Source: Planctomycetota bacterium
Lineage (GTDB): Bacteria; Planctomycetota; OFTM77
Direction of reading: 5' to 3'
DNA length: 64,000 nucleotides
NCBI GenBank assembly: GCA_029260795.1
Contig: JAJDCO010000130.1
Span: forward strand, 165,912-229,911
The first letter of the stretch is position 1, and the number at the start of each line of letters is the position of its first letter. The notes below the pieces were generated by a model, which made no database searches, was not told where the DNA came from, and saw only the letters and a program-made list of their open reading frames with translations. A program made the translations under genes and the position numbers. This document shows, piece by piece, positions 8,496 to 17,084 of the stretch.

Positions 8496-11400
8496 GTGCC
8501 CATGATCTCGAAACATCGCACTCTCGTCGCAACTCTCGGACTGCTCGCCTTCTCCCTCGGTGACGGAGTGCGAGCCGACAGCGATGAAGTCCAAGAGACG
8601 CTGCTCCTCCAGAGCCCGAGCGTCTCCGGCCAAGACGTCGTCTTCGTCTACGCCCAGGATCTCTGGGTCGTTTCCCGGAGTGGCGGCGTCGCCCGTCGCC
8701 TCACCAGCAACTCCGGTGTCGAGACCTCACCCCACATCAGCCCGGACGGACAATGGGTCGCGTTTACCGGGCAGTACGACGGCAACTCCGATGTCTACGT
8801 CATGCCGATCGAGGGCGGCCCTCCGCAGCGGTTGACTTGGCACCCGGCAGGTGACGGCGTCGTCGATTGGCATCCCGACGGATCGCGCATCCTCTTCCGC
8901 AGCTCCCGCGATTCCTTGGCTCCCGTACAGCAGCTCTTCCTCGTCGACGCCCACGACCCAAAGGGCTTGCCCGAAAAGCTGCCGTTGCCGAAGGTCGCCC
9001 ATGCCCGCTTCGACGCCGACGCCAGCCATATCGCCTACACCTCGGTCCGCGACGCCTTCGGCACCTGGAAGCGCTATCGCGGTGGACGCACGCCCGCCGT
9101 CTGGATCTACGATCGCGCCACGCACGAGGTCGAGGTCGTCCCCCATGTGAACGCGAGCGATACCTACCCCACTTGGCTGGACGGCCAGGTCTACTTCGCC
9201 TCCGATCGCGACGACCAGATGAACCTCTATCGATATGCGCCGGGATCGGGCAGCGTCGAGCAGCTCACTCACTTCCAGGACTTCGACATCCGCAGCCTCA
9301 GCGCCGGCGGCGGCGCGCTCGCCTTCGAGCAGGCCGGAGCCATTCATCTCTACGACCCGGACACCCAGGCGACGGAGCGGCTCAGCATCGAGGTCCGGTC
9401 CGACGGGCTCGCCGCACGTGCCCACTGGAAAACCGTCACCGGCTCCGTCCGGGGCGCTTCGATCGCTCCCAACGGTCAGCGCGCCGTCTTCGAAGCACGC
9501 GGAGAGATCATCACGCTGCCCCGTGAGCACGGCGATCCTCGCAATCTGACGCAGTCACCGGGTGTCCACGATCGCAGCCCGGCTTGGTCGCCCGACGGCA
9601 AGCAGATCGCCTGGTTCAGCGACGCGAGTGGTGAGTACCAGCTCATGGTCGGTGACCGACTCGGCGTCGACGAGCCCAAGTCGTTCGACCTCGGTCAGGA
9701 CGACGCGACCGGCGGCTTCTACTACGATCCGATCTGGAGTCCGGACGGAAAGCACCTGCTCTTCAGCGACAAGTTCAATCGCCTCGCCACCGTCACCCTC
9801 GAGACCGGCACGGTCACCGAAGTGGCTCGCATTCAAGGATCCCTCGGCGTTCTCCGCCCCACCGCCCGCTGGTCACCCGACTCGAAGTGGATCGCCTTCG
9901 AGAATCGGAACCCGCTCACGCTCTACGACCACGTCGCTCTCTTCGAGGTGGCGACCGGCGAGATCACCTCGGTGACCGACGACTTCGCGGCGGCCGGCTC
10001 GCCGGCCTTCTCGGCGGACAACAAGCACCTGTTCTTCTTCGCCTCCGTCGACATCGGGCCCTCGCAGTTCGGCCTCGACATGAGCGCCAACTCCGGCGAC
10101 TTCTCCGGCAGCCTCTACGTGGCCGTTCTTCAAAAGGATGGTGCGAACCCTCTCGCGCCACGGAGTGACGAGGCCGTCGAAGGGGAGAAGAAGGAGGAAG
10201 AGAAAGAGGAGAAGAAGGAGGAAGACTCCGACTCGGAAGCCGTTGAGGAGGCCGACGCCGACAGCGAAGGCGGCGAGGAGTCGAAGAAGGACGCCGAGAC
10301 CAAGAAGGCCGGCAAGGACCTCCCCGCGATCGATCTCGAGGATCTCGATCAGCGCATTCTCGCGCTACCGGCCGACAGCGGACGCCTGGGTGGACTCGAG
10401 GTCGTCGGCCAGAAGCTGCTTTTCATCAGCTTTCCCCAAGGGGGCGAGGTGGCACTGAAGAGCTTCGACTTCGAGAAGCGCAAGACGGACACCGTCGCGA
10501 CCGGAGTCAACGGCTTCAGCGTTTCGGCCGACGGCAAGTGGATGCTCACGGCGGCCGGAGGCAAGTTCGAGATCCGCAACGCTGCCGGCAAGGACGCCAA
10601 GGCGCTCGCGATCGATAACGTCCGCGTCAAAGTCGACCCGGCCGTCGAGTGGCCTCAAGCGCTACGCGAGGTCTGGCGCATCCAACGGGACTACTTCTAC
10701 GACCCGAACATGCACGGCGTCGACTGGGACGCGATGTGGAACCGCTGGTCGACTTTCCTGCCTCACGTTCAGCACCGAGATGATCTCAATTTGATCATCG
10801 GTGAGCTGATCGGTGAGCTCGCCTGCGGTCACAACTACCGCGGCGGCGGCGAGCGTCCGAGCGCTCCTCAAGGCGTGTCCGTCGGACTACTGGGCGCAGA
10901 CTGGGTGGCCTCCGACGGACGCTATCGTCTCGAGCGCATCTATCGCGGTCAGAACTGGAACCCCAGCTTGCGCGCGCCGCTCACCGAGCCGGGTGTTCAG
11001 GCGAACGAAGGGGACTACCTGATCTCGGTCAACGGACGTCCCGTCACGGCGGACGACAATCTGTTCGAGGTGTTCGAGAACACGGCCGGCAATCAGGTCT
11101 CCTTGAATCTGTCGGCCCGGTCCGACGGTGAGGAGGCCCGCACCATGACGGTCGTCCCCGTCGCCAGTGACGGCTCGCTGCGACGCCTCTCGTGGATCGA
11201 GGGCAACCGACGACGCGTCGAAGAGCGCTCGGGAGGACGCCTCGCCTACATCTACATGCCCAACACCTCCACCCAGGGACAGGCCGCCTTCGACCGCGAC
11301 TTCTACAGCCAGCTGCACAAGCAAGGCGTCGTGCTCGACGAGCGATACAACGGCGGCGGCAAGGTCGCGGACTACGTGATCGAGGTCCTCTCGCGCGAGG

Positions 11401-11840
11401 TGATGTCGTTCTGGATGAACCGGGAGCAATGGGTCGGTCGGTCACCTTTCGGCACGATCGAAGGACCCAAGGTCATGGTGATCAACGAGTCGGCCGGCTC
11501 GGGTGGTGACTGGATGCCGTGGTCTTTCCAGAATCGTCAGGTCGGTCCCTTGGTGGGCACACGGACCTGGGGCGGATTGGTCGGCATCTCGGGCTACCCA
11601 CCGCTCATGGATGGCGGATTCATCACCGCCGCCAACTTCGGCGTCATGGACTCCCAGGGCAACTGGGCAGTCGAGAACGTCGGGGTCGCTCCGGACTACG
11701 AGGTGATCGAGTATCCCAAGTCCATCATCGAGAAGGGCGCCGACCCGCAGCTCGACAAGGCGATCGACTTAGCCCTCGAGGCTCTCGAGTCGAACCCGCC
11801 GCGAGCGTTGCCGACCTACTCGCCTCCCGCCAAGCGCTGA
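8496..11840 (+). CDS. Tricorn-type protease with N-terminal signal peptide
   Basis: 1114 residues. A signal peptide (~1-27) is followed by two WD40/PD40-like propellers (about 40-330 and 330-710) with repeats such as SPDGQWVAFTG and SPDGKHLLFSD, a C1 helical domain (RIQRDYFYDP), a PDZ-like region and a C-terminal tail-specific-protease-type core. The likely nucleophile is Ser in NESAGSGGDW and the likely catalytic His is in ACGHNYRGGG. A striking acidic low-complexity insertion of about 50 residues, rich in Glu and Lys, sits near 555-610 between blades of the second propeller. Archaeal Tricorn is cytosolic, while bacterial homologues with signal peptides act in the periplasm on peptides. A strong hairpin terminator follows the stop. 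Confidence 0.92.
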   Translation: MPMISKHRTLVATLGLLAFSLGDGVRADSDEVQETLLLQSPSVSGQDVVFVYAQDLWVVSRSGGVARRLTSNSGVETSPHISPDGQWVAFTGQYDGNSDVYVMPIEGGPPQRLTWHPAGDGVVDWHPDGSRILFRSSRDSLAPVQQLFLVDAHDPKGLPEKLPLPKVAHARFDADASHIAYTSVRDAFGTWKRYRGGRTPAVWIYDRATHEVEVVPHVNASDTYPTWLDGQVYFASDRDDQMNLYRYAPGSGSVEQLTHFQDFDIRSLSAGGGALAFEQAGAIHLYDPDTQATERLSIEVRSDGLAARAHWKTVTGSVRGASIAPNGQRAVFEARGEIITLPREHGDPRNLTQSPGVHDRSPAWSPDGKQIAWFSDASGEYQLMVGDRLGVDEPKSFDLGQDDATGGFYYDPIWSPDGKHLLFSDKFNRLATVTLETGTVTEVARIQGSLGVLRPTARWSPDSKWIAFENRNPLTLYDHVALFEVATGEITSVTDDFAAAGSPAFSADNKHLFFFASVDIGPSQFGLDMSANSGDFSGSLYVAVLQKDGANPLAPRSDEAVEGEKKEEEKEEKKEEDSDSEAVEEADADSEGGEESKKDAETKKAGKDLPAIDLEDLDQRILALPADSGRLGGLEVVGQKLLFISFPQGGEVALKSFDFEKRKTDTVATGVNGFSVSADGKWMLTAAGGKFEIRNAAGKDAKALAIDNVRVKVDPAVEWPQALREVWRIQRDYFYDPNMHGVDWDAMWNRWSTFLPHVQHRDDLNLIIGELIGELACGHNYRGGGERPSAPQGVSVGLLGADWVASDGRYRLERIYRGQNWNPSLRAPLTEPGVQANEGDYLISVNGRPVTADDNLFEVFENTAGNQVSLNLSARSDGEEARTMTVVPVASDGSLRRLSWIEGNRRRVEERSGGRLAYIYMPNTSTQGQAAFDRDFYSQLHKQGVVLDERYNGGGKVADYVIEVLSREVMSFWMNREQWVGRSPFGTIEGPKVMVINESAGSGGDWMPWSFQNRQVGPLVGTRTWGGLVGISGYPPLMDGGFITAANFGVMDSQGNWAVENVGVAPDYEVIEYPKSIIEKGADPQLDKAIDLALEALESNPPRALPTYSPPAKR

Positions 11841-11847
11841 TGCTTCC

Positions 11848-11885
11848 GGCCGGGCGCTCCTCCTCGGAGCGCCCGGCCTCTTTCT
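11848..11885 (+). terminator. Rho-independent terminator after the Tricorn gene
   Basis: A perfect 13-base-pair stem (left arm 11848-11860, right arm 11866-11878) with a five-base loop starts seven bases after the Tricorn stop and is followed by the pyrimidine-rich run TCTTTCT. This separates the Tricorn unit from the membrane protein genes downstream. Confidence 0.8.
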
Positions 11886-12023
11886 CACTCAGCGAGCCCG
11901 CCAGGATTTCCTCGGTGAATCCGCGGGTGCTTCGGCAAGATACTCTCGTCGGGGCCGCAAGAGCGGGACTCGTGGCCGTCACCGGACCGAGGCCTCGCGG
12001 ACTCCCTGGGGAACCATCCACGC

Positions 12024-12899
12024 ATGAAGTTCTTCACCGAGATCGACCGCCTCCTTCGTGGTGATGCCACACGCGCCAGCTCACTCCGAGCCGGCCGGAT
12101 CGAGATCGCCGTTCGCACGCTACTGATCGCGTGTGCCTCTTTGGGCGCCCTCTACGGCGTGTTCATGGGCCTCTTTGCGGCCATGGGTCCCAACGTCAAC
12201 ATCGGCCAGCTCCTCGCCTCCTCCCTCAAGGTGCCCCTGCTCTTCCTCTTGACGCTCGTGGTCACCTTTCCTTCGCTCTACGTGTTCTCCGCATTGGCGG
12301 ACACGAAGCTCCGGCCCCTCGAGACCTTGCGCTTGCTGCTCGCCTCGGTCGCCGTCACGCTGAGCCTGCTGGCCAGCTTCGGACCGGTCACCGGCTTCTT
12401 CACGTTGAGCACCGACAGCTATGCGTTCATGAAGCTGCTCAACGTCGCGCTGTTCGGCATCTCCGGCATCGCCGGCCTCTGGTTCTTGCGCAAGGCGCTC
12501 GACAGCCTGTTCGACTCCGATCGCTTCCTACCAAGCCCAGCCGCCGAACCCGACCTCCCGTCCACACCGAAGAAGGAGGGAGCGGAGGGTGCGTCCGATG
12601 ATGAGGACGAGCAAGAAGACGACGACGCAGTACTAGCGCAGCCGCTGCCGCCTCCATTCATGCCCTCTCAGGTGGCGAGCCGTCTTCCACCGGTTCGTCG
12701 CACCAGCGCCGAAGCCGCGCGCGCTCGGCTGATCTTCCGCGTCTGGACCGTCATCTTCGGCGTCGTCGGTGCCCAAATGGCCTGGATCATGCGCCCCTTC
12801 GTCGGCTCACCGGACCTGCCTTTCGAGCTGTTCCGAAAGGGACGGGTCTCCAACTTCTTCGAGGCCGTGCTGCAAACGCTCGGGACGCTCCTCAATTGA
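12024..12899 (+). CDS. Multi-pass membrane protein, first of two tandem paralogues
   Basis: 291 residues. It has about six hydrophobic helices (near 32-55, 63-88, 97-125, 133-150 and two after 235). A cytoplasmic-looking acidic linker near 180-210 (DDEDEQEDDD) is absent from the next gene. Shared signatures with the neighbour are LYGVFMGLF / IYGFAMGSF, SLKVPLLFLLT / ALKVPALLAIT and the C-terminal MRPFVGSP / FRPFIGDP. Related proteins in planctomycete and proteobacterial genomes are sometimes labelled 'actin-binding WH2 domain-containing', which is probably a naming artefact. A GGGGAA site lies nine bases before the ATG. Function unknown. Confidence 0.72.
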   Translation: MKFFTEIDRLLRGDATRASSLRAGRIEIAVRTLLIACASLGALYGVFMGLFAAMGPNVNIGQLLASSLKVPLLFLLTLVVTFPSLYVFSALADTKLRPLETLRLLLASVAVTLSLLASFGPVTGFFTLSTDSYAFMKLLNVALFGISGIAGLWFLRKALDSLFDSDRFLPSPAAEPDLPSTPKKEGAEGASDDEDEQEDDDAVLAQPLPPPFMPSQVASRLPPVRRTSAEAARARLIFRVWTVIFGVVGAQMAWIMRPFVGSPDLPFELFRKGRVSNFFEAVLQTLGTLLN

Positions 12900-13600
12900 C
12901 GGGGCGGCTCGCACCGGTCGAGCTGCTGCTGCGATCGCGCGGCCGCTTTTCTGCCAGCAGCCGTCGCGTGCCCTGGAATCAGCTCGTGCTGATCATCCTG
13001 GCCACCGGGTCGATCTACGGCTTCGCGATGGGTTCCTTCAGCGGGCTCACCGCCCTCTGGGGTCAATCCGTGGTCGAGCCCGAGCGCCGCATCTTGCAGG
13101 CGATCTACTCGGCCCTCAAGGTGCCCGCTCTCCTCGCGATCACGAGCGCGATCTGTCTGCCGAGCTTCTTCGTGCTCAACACGCTGCTCGGACTGCGTGA
13201 CGACTTCTCGGCTGCAATGCGGGCCATCCTCACAGCCCAAGGCACGCTCGCCATCACCTTGGCCTCACTGGCACCCCTCATTCTGCTGCTGTACTGCAGC
13301 ACCGAACGCTACACGGTCGCGAGCATCAGCAACGGCTTGATGTTCTTCGTCGCGACGCTGGCCGCCCAGGTCATGATGCGCCGCCACTATCGACACCTGA
13401 TTGCACGCAACCCACGTCATCGAGTGACTCTCTTGGTCTGGCTGATCCTCTACGTCTTCGTCGCGACTCAGGCCGCCTGGATGTTCCGGCCCTTCATCGG
13501 CGATCCCCAGCTCGAGGTCGCCTTCGTGCGCGCCGACGATTGGGGCAACTGCTACGTGAAGATCTTCGAGGCGGTCACGCGATTCACGAGCGGTCGGTGA
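12896..13600 (+). CDS. Multi-pass membrane protein, second tandem paralogue (TTG start)
   Basis: 234 residues. The TTG start overlaps the TGA stop of the preceding gene (TTGA), so translation is probably coupled. Six hydrophobic helices are visible, and the same conserved phrases as its neighbour occur in the same order: a GxIYGFAMG helix, ALKVPALL, a long helix pair, then AWMFRPFIGDP near the C-terminus. It lacks the acidic linker. The most likely origin is local duplication followed by divergence, and the two products may form a heteromeric membrane complex. No catalytic motif is recognised. Confidence 0.7.
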   Translation: MTGRLAPVELLLRSRGRFSASSRRVPWNQLVLIILATGSIYGFAMGSFSGLTALWGQSVVEPERRILQAIYSALKVPALLAITSAICLPSFFVLNTLLGLRDDFSAAMRAILTAQGTLAITLASLAPLILLLYCSTERYTVASISNGLMFFVATLAAQVMMRRHYRHLIARNPRHRVTLLVWLILYVFVATQAAWMFRPFIGDPQLEVAFVRADDWGNCYVKIFEAVTRFTSGR

Positions 13601-14138
13601 CGTCCCCCTCCATCGACTCCCGAAGCGAGCGCGCCACCGCTTCGTAGGCGCAGTGACTCGCCTGGTTGCTCCGCGCTCCGCAATGTCGAGCGCCGTCCGA
13701 TCGAGTCGGTCGCGAACGTTCGGATCGGCTCCGTTCGCGAGCAGGAAGGCGACGTTGCGTGTCGTGTCCGGAGCCACGGTCATGGCGGCTGCCACGCGCA
13801 AGGGCGAGTTGCCATTGCCCGTGAAGACGCCGTTCACATCGACACCCAGCTCGATCAGCAGCGTGCCCATGGGCGCGCGATCGACTTGCGCGGCGCACAA
13901 GAGCTCGCCATCGTCGAGGCGCGCACCGAAGCGCACCAGATCGCCCTGCCCTCCGTAGGTCGCCCAACCCGCTGGAGAGAGATGCGTCGTCCGATCGTTG
14001 GCGAGCGCCGGATTCGCCGACGAGGATCAGCTCGAGAACCTCGAGCTCGCGCTATCCGGCCGCGCTGCAGACATCGTACTCGGTGCCCCAGCGCAGCATG
14101 CGAATGGCTTCGAGCAGAGTCATCAACGAGCTCGGCAT
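13584..14138 (-). pseudogene. Ankyrin-repeat gene broken by one stop and two frameshifts
   Basis: A start ATG at 14138 with a nearby GGAG leads into MTLLEAIRMLRWG. The frame then hits TAG at 14052-14054 but continues sensibly after it as RELEVLELILVG. From about 14010 the protein-like sequence moves to another frame: PALANDRTTHLSP, AGWATYGGQGDLVRFGA, LLIELGVDVNG, NVAFLLANGADPN and ALDIAERGA, which are ankyrin repeats. Near 13665 it returns to the first frame and ends YEAVARSLRESMEGDV, with the stop at 13584. The two shifts compensate each other. Its end overlaps the end of the convergent membrane protein gene by 17 bases. Either the gene is decaying or the consensus has errors. Confidence 0.7.
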
Positions 14139-14723
14139 CGGATCTCCGTCTGAAGAAACCCGTCTTCTCTCGAGTCTGGTGAGAACCGCCCCCGAAGCTC
14201 GAGACGTGTCGTTCCCAGGATACCCGAGGCACCGCTTGCGATACCCGTCGCGGCGGAAGGTGGGCTCAACCGCCTCGGGTGTCCCTCTTTTCAGGCTCTC
14301 CACCGGCATGCGAGATGACGAGCCAGGCTAGCAGAAGTTCGGATGCACCAGCAGGCGATGCGGCCGTCCGTGAGCTGAGCCTCGAACCAGAGTCCCTTAC
14401 CGACATCCCCGGATCTGCTGCCGGCGTCGAGACGTTCATCATTTGGACAAGGCGGCGCCGCTCACGAACTCGTCACGGCAGAGCGTGGGATCATTCAGCC
14501 CGATTGCTCCGCTGCTCTGCCGGGGCGATCTGCTCCTCAGTGCGGAGTTGCGGTGCTCACCATGATTCGCTCGGTTTTTAGCGTCACATCTCGAGCCTTT
14601 CGGTTCTCTCACTCTTGAGCCCGACCAACCCGTCGACTCCCATTGCCGCAAGAACTCGGAAAGTACACCGCAATTGGCGATGTCGGCCCGCGCTTGAACT
14701 CTACTGTACGGAGGAATGTTCAC
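14139..14723. other. Intergenic region upstream of the exosortase locus
   Basis: No frame in this 585-base stretch has convincing protein character. Base composition is somewhat less GC-rich than the flanks around 14560-14660. It should contain the promoter for the exosortase locus and for the divergent ankyrin remnant, but no -35/-10 pair could be defended. Confidence 0.4.
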
Positions 14724-15194
14724 ATGCATTCGGCATGCAGATTCGTAGGATTGGCCATCGGTCAGCTCGAGATCCGGAAGAACATTGGAATCCTGGCGCT
14801 CGCGGTCGCCTTAGTCGCCCTCATTGCGCCGGCTGTTCGCGCACAACCGACCATCACGAAGATATCGTGGGACGCACAGTGCCGTAATGTCACCGTAGAG
14901 GGGACCTGCACCGGGAACACTCCCGTGAGCGTTCTGCTCGCCTCCTGCCCAGGTGGAGGCGACCTCGGCAGCTCCGGTTGCTCGAATGGCAAGTTCTCAC
15001 GCACCTACACAGCGACCGCACCGAGCGGCGTCGGAGCCCGCCTCTATGCGAATCAAGCGAACACAGGTTGCAGCGCTTTCAAGATAGTGCCGTCCTGCGG
15101 CACCGTGCACATGCCGATCGCTTCCCTTCCGGCGCTCCTCTTTTTTGGATGCGCCCTCGCGGCCGGCGGCTGGCTCGTGCTGCGTCGATCCTGA
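14724..15194 (+). CDS. Small Cys-rich exported protein with C-terminal sorting-like tail
   Basis: 156 residues from the ATG at 14724, preceded by GGAGG nine bases upstream. A TTG at 14643 would add 27 unlikely residues. The signal peptide is around 18-40 (LALAVALVALIAPAVRA). The mature part has Cys at 53, 62, 75, 86, 116 and 125, enough for three disulfides. The tail is tripartite like PEP-CTERM/IPTL-CTERM signals: a short motif (VHMPIASLP), a hydrophobic helix (ALLFFGCALAAGGWLVL) and the basic end RRS. It is directly upstream of an exosortase-family gene, so it is the likely substrate. The motif before the helix differs from the classic IPTLxxWG and VPEP forms. The function of the mature protein is unknown. 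Confidence 0.75.
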   Translation: MHSACRFVGLAIGQLEIRKNIGILALAVALVALIAPAVRAQPTITKISWDAQCRNVTVEGTCTGNTPVSVLLASCPGGGDLGSSGCSNGKFSRTYTATAPSGVGARLYANQANTGCSAFKIVPSCGTVHMPIASLPALLFFGCALAAGGWLVLRRS

Positions 15195-15227
15195 CCGACT
15201 CCCAGAGCGCGTAAGAAGGAGTCAATG

Positions 15228-15860
15228 ATGCCGAGCCGGAATCGTCAGATCGCTGGCCCCGTTTTGATGTTGGCGGGTTCCGCCATCGTGGTCCTAGCCA
15301 CGATCTCTGCCTTCGGAAGAGCTGCCGAAACGGCCGCTCCCAATCACCAGCTCTCGGTAGGCGAGCTCGTCGAGCTCGTGCGCCTCGATCAATCGCATCT
15401 GGCGATTCCGGCGGTCTGGTTTGATCCACCCATTCCTCCAGCCGAGAGTCAAGCCGGCCGTCCACGCGTCGAGTCCAACGGGCGAGCCTTGTGGGTCGAG
15501 GGCTTCTCCTTCGATGCACTGATGCACCGCGGCGAGCCGCAGCCTCCGAGGGAGCCGAAGGCTTCGGGGCCGATGCTGGCATTAGAGTGGTCGCAACGTA
15601 CCGGGTTCGCTTCCCTGCGGGCAAGCGACGGCGCGTCGATCGTACCCCGATCCTCCGACGGGTTCCTCACGTTCAGCCCAAGCTCTTGCGGATGTACCGC
15701 CCGGGGTTGCTCCCCGCAGGTCTGTGTGAGCGAAGAGAGTGGCGACGTAGAGATGGCCTGCTGGCGTCCGGGCGGCGAGGCGACGTGCTCGGCGGCCTTT
15801 TGGATTGGTCGTCGGCACGACGGCGACGTCGTCATCTGGATCGAGCACTCGGACCAGTGA
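15228..15860 (+). CDS. Membrane-anchored or secreted Cys-rich protein of the exosortase locus
   Basis: About 210 residues, starting at either of two adjacent ATGs (15225 or 15228) after AAGGAG. One N-terminal hydrophobic segment (PVLMLAGSAIVVLATIS) serves as signal or anchor. The C-terminal third has a Cys cluster (SSCGCTARGCSPQVC, then ACWRPGGEATCSA) that could form disulfides or bind metal. No known family was recognised. It lies 31 bases after the putative sorting substrate and 12 bases before the exosortase gene, so it is probably part of the same transcript and may modify, chaperone or attach the substrate. Confidence 0.65.
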   Translation: MPSRNRQIAGPVLMLAGSAIVVLATISAFGRAAETAAPNHQLSVGELVELVRLDQSHLAIPAVWFDPPIPPAESQAGRPRVESNGRALWVEGFSFDALMHRGEPQPPREPKASGPMLALEWSQRTGFASLRASDGASIVPRSSDGFLTFSPSSCGCTARGCSPQVCVSEESGDVEMACWRPGGEATCSAAFWIGRRHDGDVVIWIEHSDQ

Positions 15861-15872
15861 AAGGCTAGGGCA

Positions 15873-16388
15873 ATGGCAGCTGATCGATCGAAGAGGCTAC
15901 CACGCTTCCTGTTGGGGTTCATCGCGGCGATCACGGTTTGCGAGATCGTATATTATGCAATCATGATCCCCGCCGGAGCGGTAGAGGGTTTTCTCGAGCT
16001 CAATGCACAGTGGACCGCGTTCACTCTTCGATTCTTTGGCTTGGAGGCATCCGATCGCGGGCGAGTGCTTCAGCTCGGCTCGAGCTCCGTCTTGGTCGCG
16101 AGAGGCTGTGACGGGCTCCAGCCGTGGTTTCTCTTCTTGAGCGCGTCCGCTGCATTTCCGATCCGAGCGGGAGCGAAGCTGAGAATCGTTCTGACCGGGA
16201 CGACAATCTTGATGGCACTCAACATCGTTCGACTGTCGTCCTTGATGCTCGTTGCCCACTTTTCTCCGCAACACTTCGAGCTCGCACACGTGAACATCTG
16301 GCAGCCGGTTTTCCTTTGCGTGGCACTCGGAGCATGGATGCTCCTGGCCTCCCGGGCGTCGGGCCGCCTGAATGTCTCACATGCCTGA
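15873..16388 (+). CDS. xrtH: Exosortase-family transpeptidase, exosortase H-like
   Basis: 171 residues, about four to five membrane helices. The three conserved exosortase/archaeosortase residues are present in order: Cys79 in ARGCDGLQPW, Arg120 in NIVRLSSLM and His139 in FELAHVNIWQP. The small size and lack of an extra soluble domain match exosortase H, whose substrates carry IPTLxxWG tails in other bacteria. The expected role is cleavage of a C-terminal sorting signal at the cytoplasmic membrane and transfer of the protein to a surface acceptor. The gene sits between a protein with a sorting-like tail and a membrane protein whose start overlaps its end. The assignment to subgroup H is tentative, while the superfamily assignment is firm. 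Confidence 0.78.
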   Translation: MAADRSKRLPRFLLGFIAAITVCEIVYYAIMIPAGAVEGFLELNAQWTAFTLRFFGLEASDRGRVLQLGSSSVLVARGCDGLQPWFLFLSASAAFPIRAGAKLRIVLTGTTILMALNIVRLSSLMLVAHFSPQHFELAHVNIWQPVFLCVALGAWMLLASRASGRLNVSHA

Positions 16389-17028
16389 TCTGCGTCGAGC
16401 ATTGATGCGATTCGTCCTGACGGTGATCGGGACGACCGCTTTGCTCGCGACCCTGGGATCACCACTGACGTCCCTCTACCACAGTGCGACAGAGTCCGTC
16501 TGTAGCGGCCTCCTCCCTGAGAGCTTCGACGTCCGGGTCAAGAGCATCGAAGAAGCAAAGCGCATCACCGTCGCCAGTTCACGCTTCGACAACATCATCT
16601 TCGTCCGGCAACGTGGCCAAGATGGGCGCATCCGTGTGCGTCTGATCGCTCATAGCCGACTCCAAACGCTGCTTTGGCCGATAGCATTCGGTCTCGTTCT
16701 CGTCGGCTCTCTCTGCCGGGGCTCGCTGCTCCGACGAACGAGTCGATTCACGGTGGCTGGAGGGGTCTTGCTCGTCTTCGCCATATTGCGCACTTGTCTG
16801 CGTGTTCGTCATGAGGCTAGCACGGCTGGTTGCTTCGATGGCAATGAACCCCCATCCGATCTCTCGCTCGCGTGCCTCGACTTCTTGTGGACGGGCGAGA
16901 TTGGTGCCACCCTTCTCGCGCTGCTGACGACAGCCCTCTTGTGCAAGCAGGAGCTCTCGATGATCATCGCAACCGAAGCAAGCAAGTTTACCGATTCTCC
17001 AGGACGAGCCTCGAGAACGATCACCTGA
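16372..17028 (+). CDS. Membrane protein encoded with the exosortase
   Basis: 218 residues, start overlapping the end of the exosortase gene by 17 bases (a second ATG at 16381 is possible). It has an N-terminal hydrophobic segment, an extracytoplasmic region of ~75 residues and then three more helices (near 98-113, 125-142 and 174-192). Exosortase H loci in other bacteria often carry a multi-pass associated membrane protein immediately downstream, and position and topology fit that. Sequence identity to that family could not be confirmed by eye. The role would be assistance to sorting or acceptor presentation. Confidence 0.65.
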   Translation: MSHMPDLRRALMRFVLTVIGTTALLATLGSPLTSLYHSATESVCSGLLPESFDVRVKSIEEAKRITVASSRFDNIIFVRQRGQDGRIRVRLIAHSRLQTLLWPIAFGLVLVGSLCRGSLLRRTSRFTVAGGVLLVFAILRTCLRVRHEASTAGCFDGNEPPSDLSLACLDFLWTGEIGATLLALLTTALLCKQELSMIIATEASKFTDSPGRASRTIT

Positions 17029-17084
17029 GCCTCGGCTTTTAGGTCGGAGCCGCTTGCGAGCGTCCTGACGAGTATTCTCACAAG

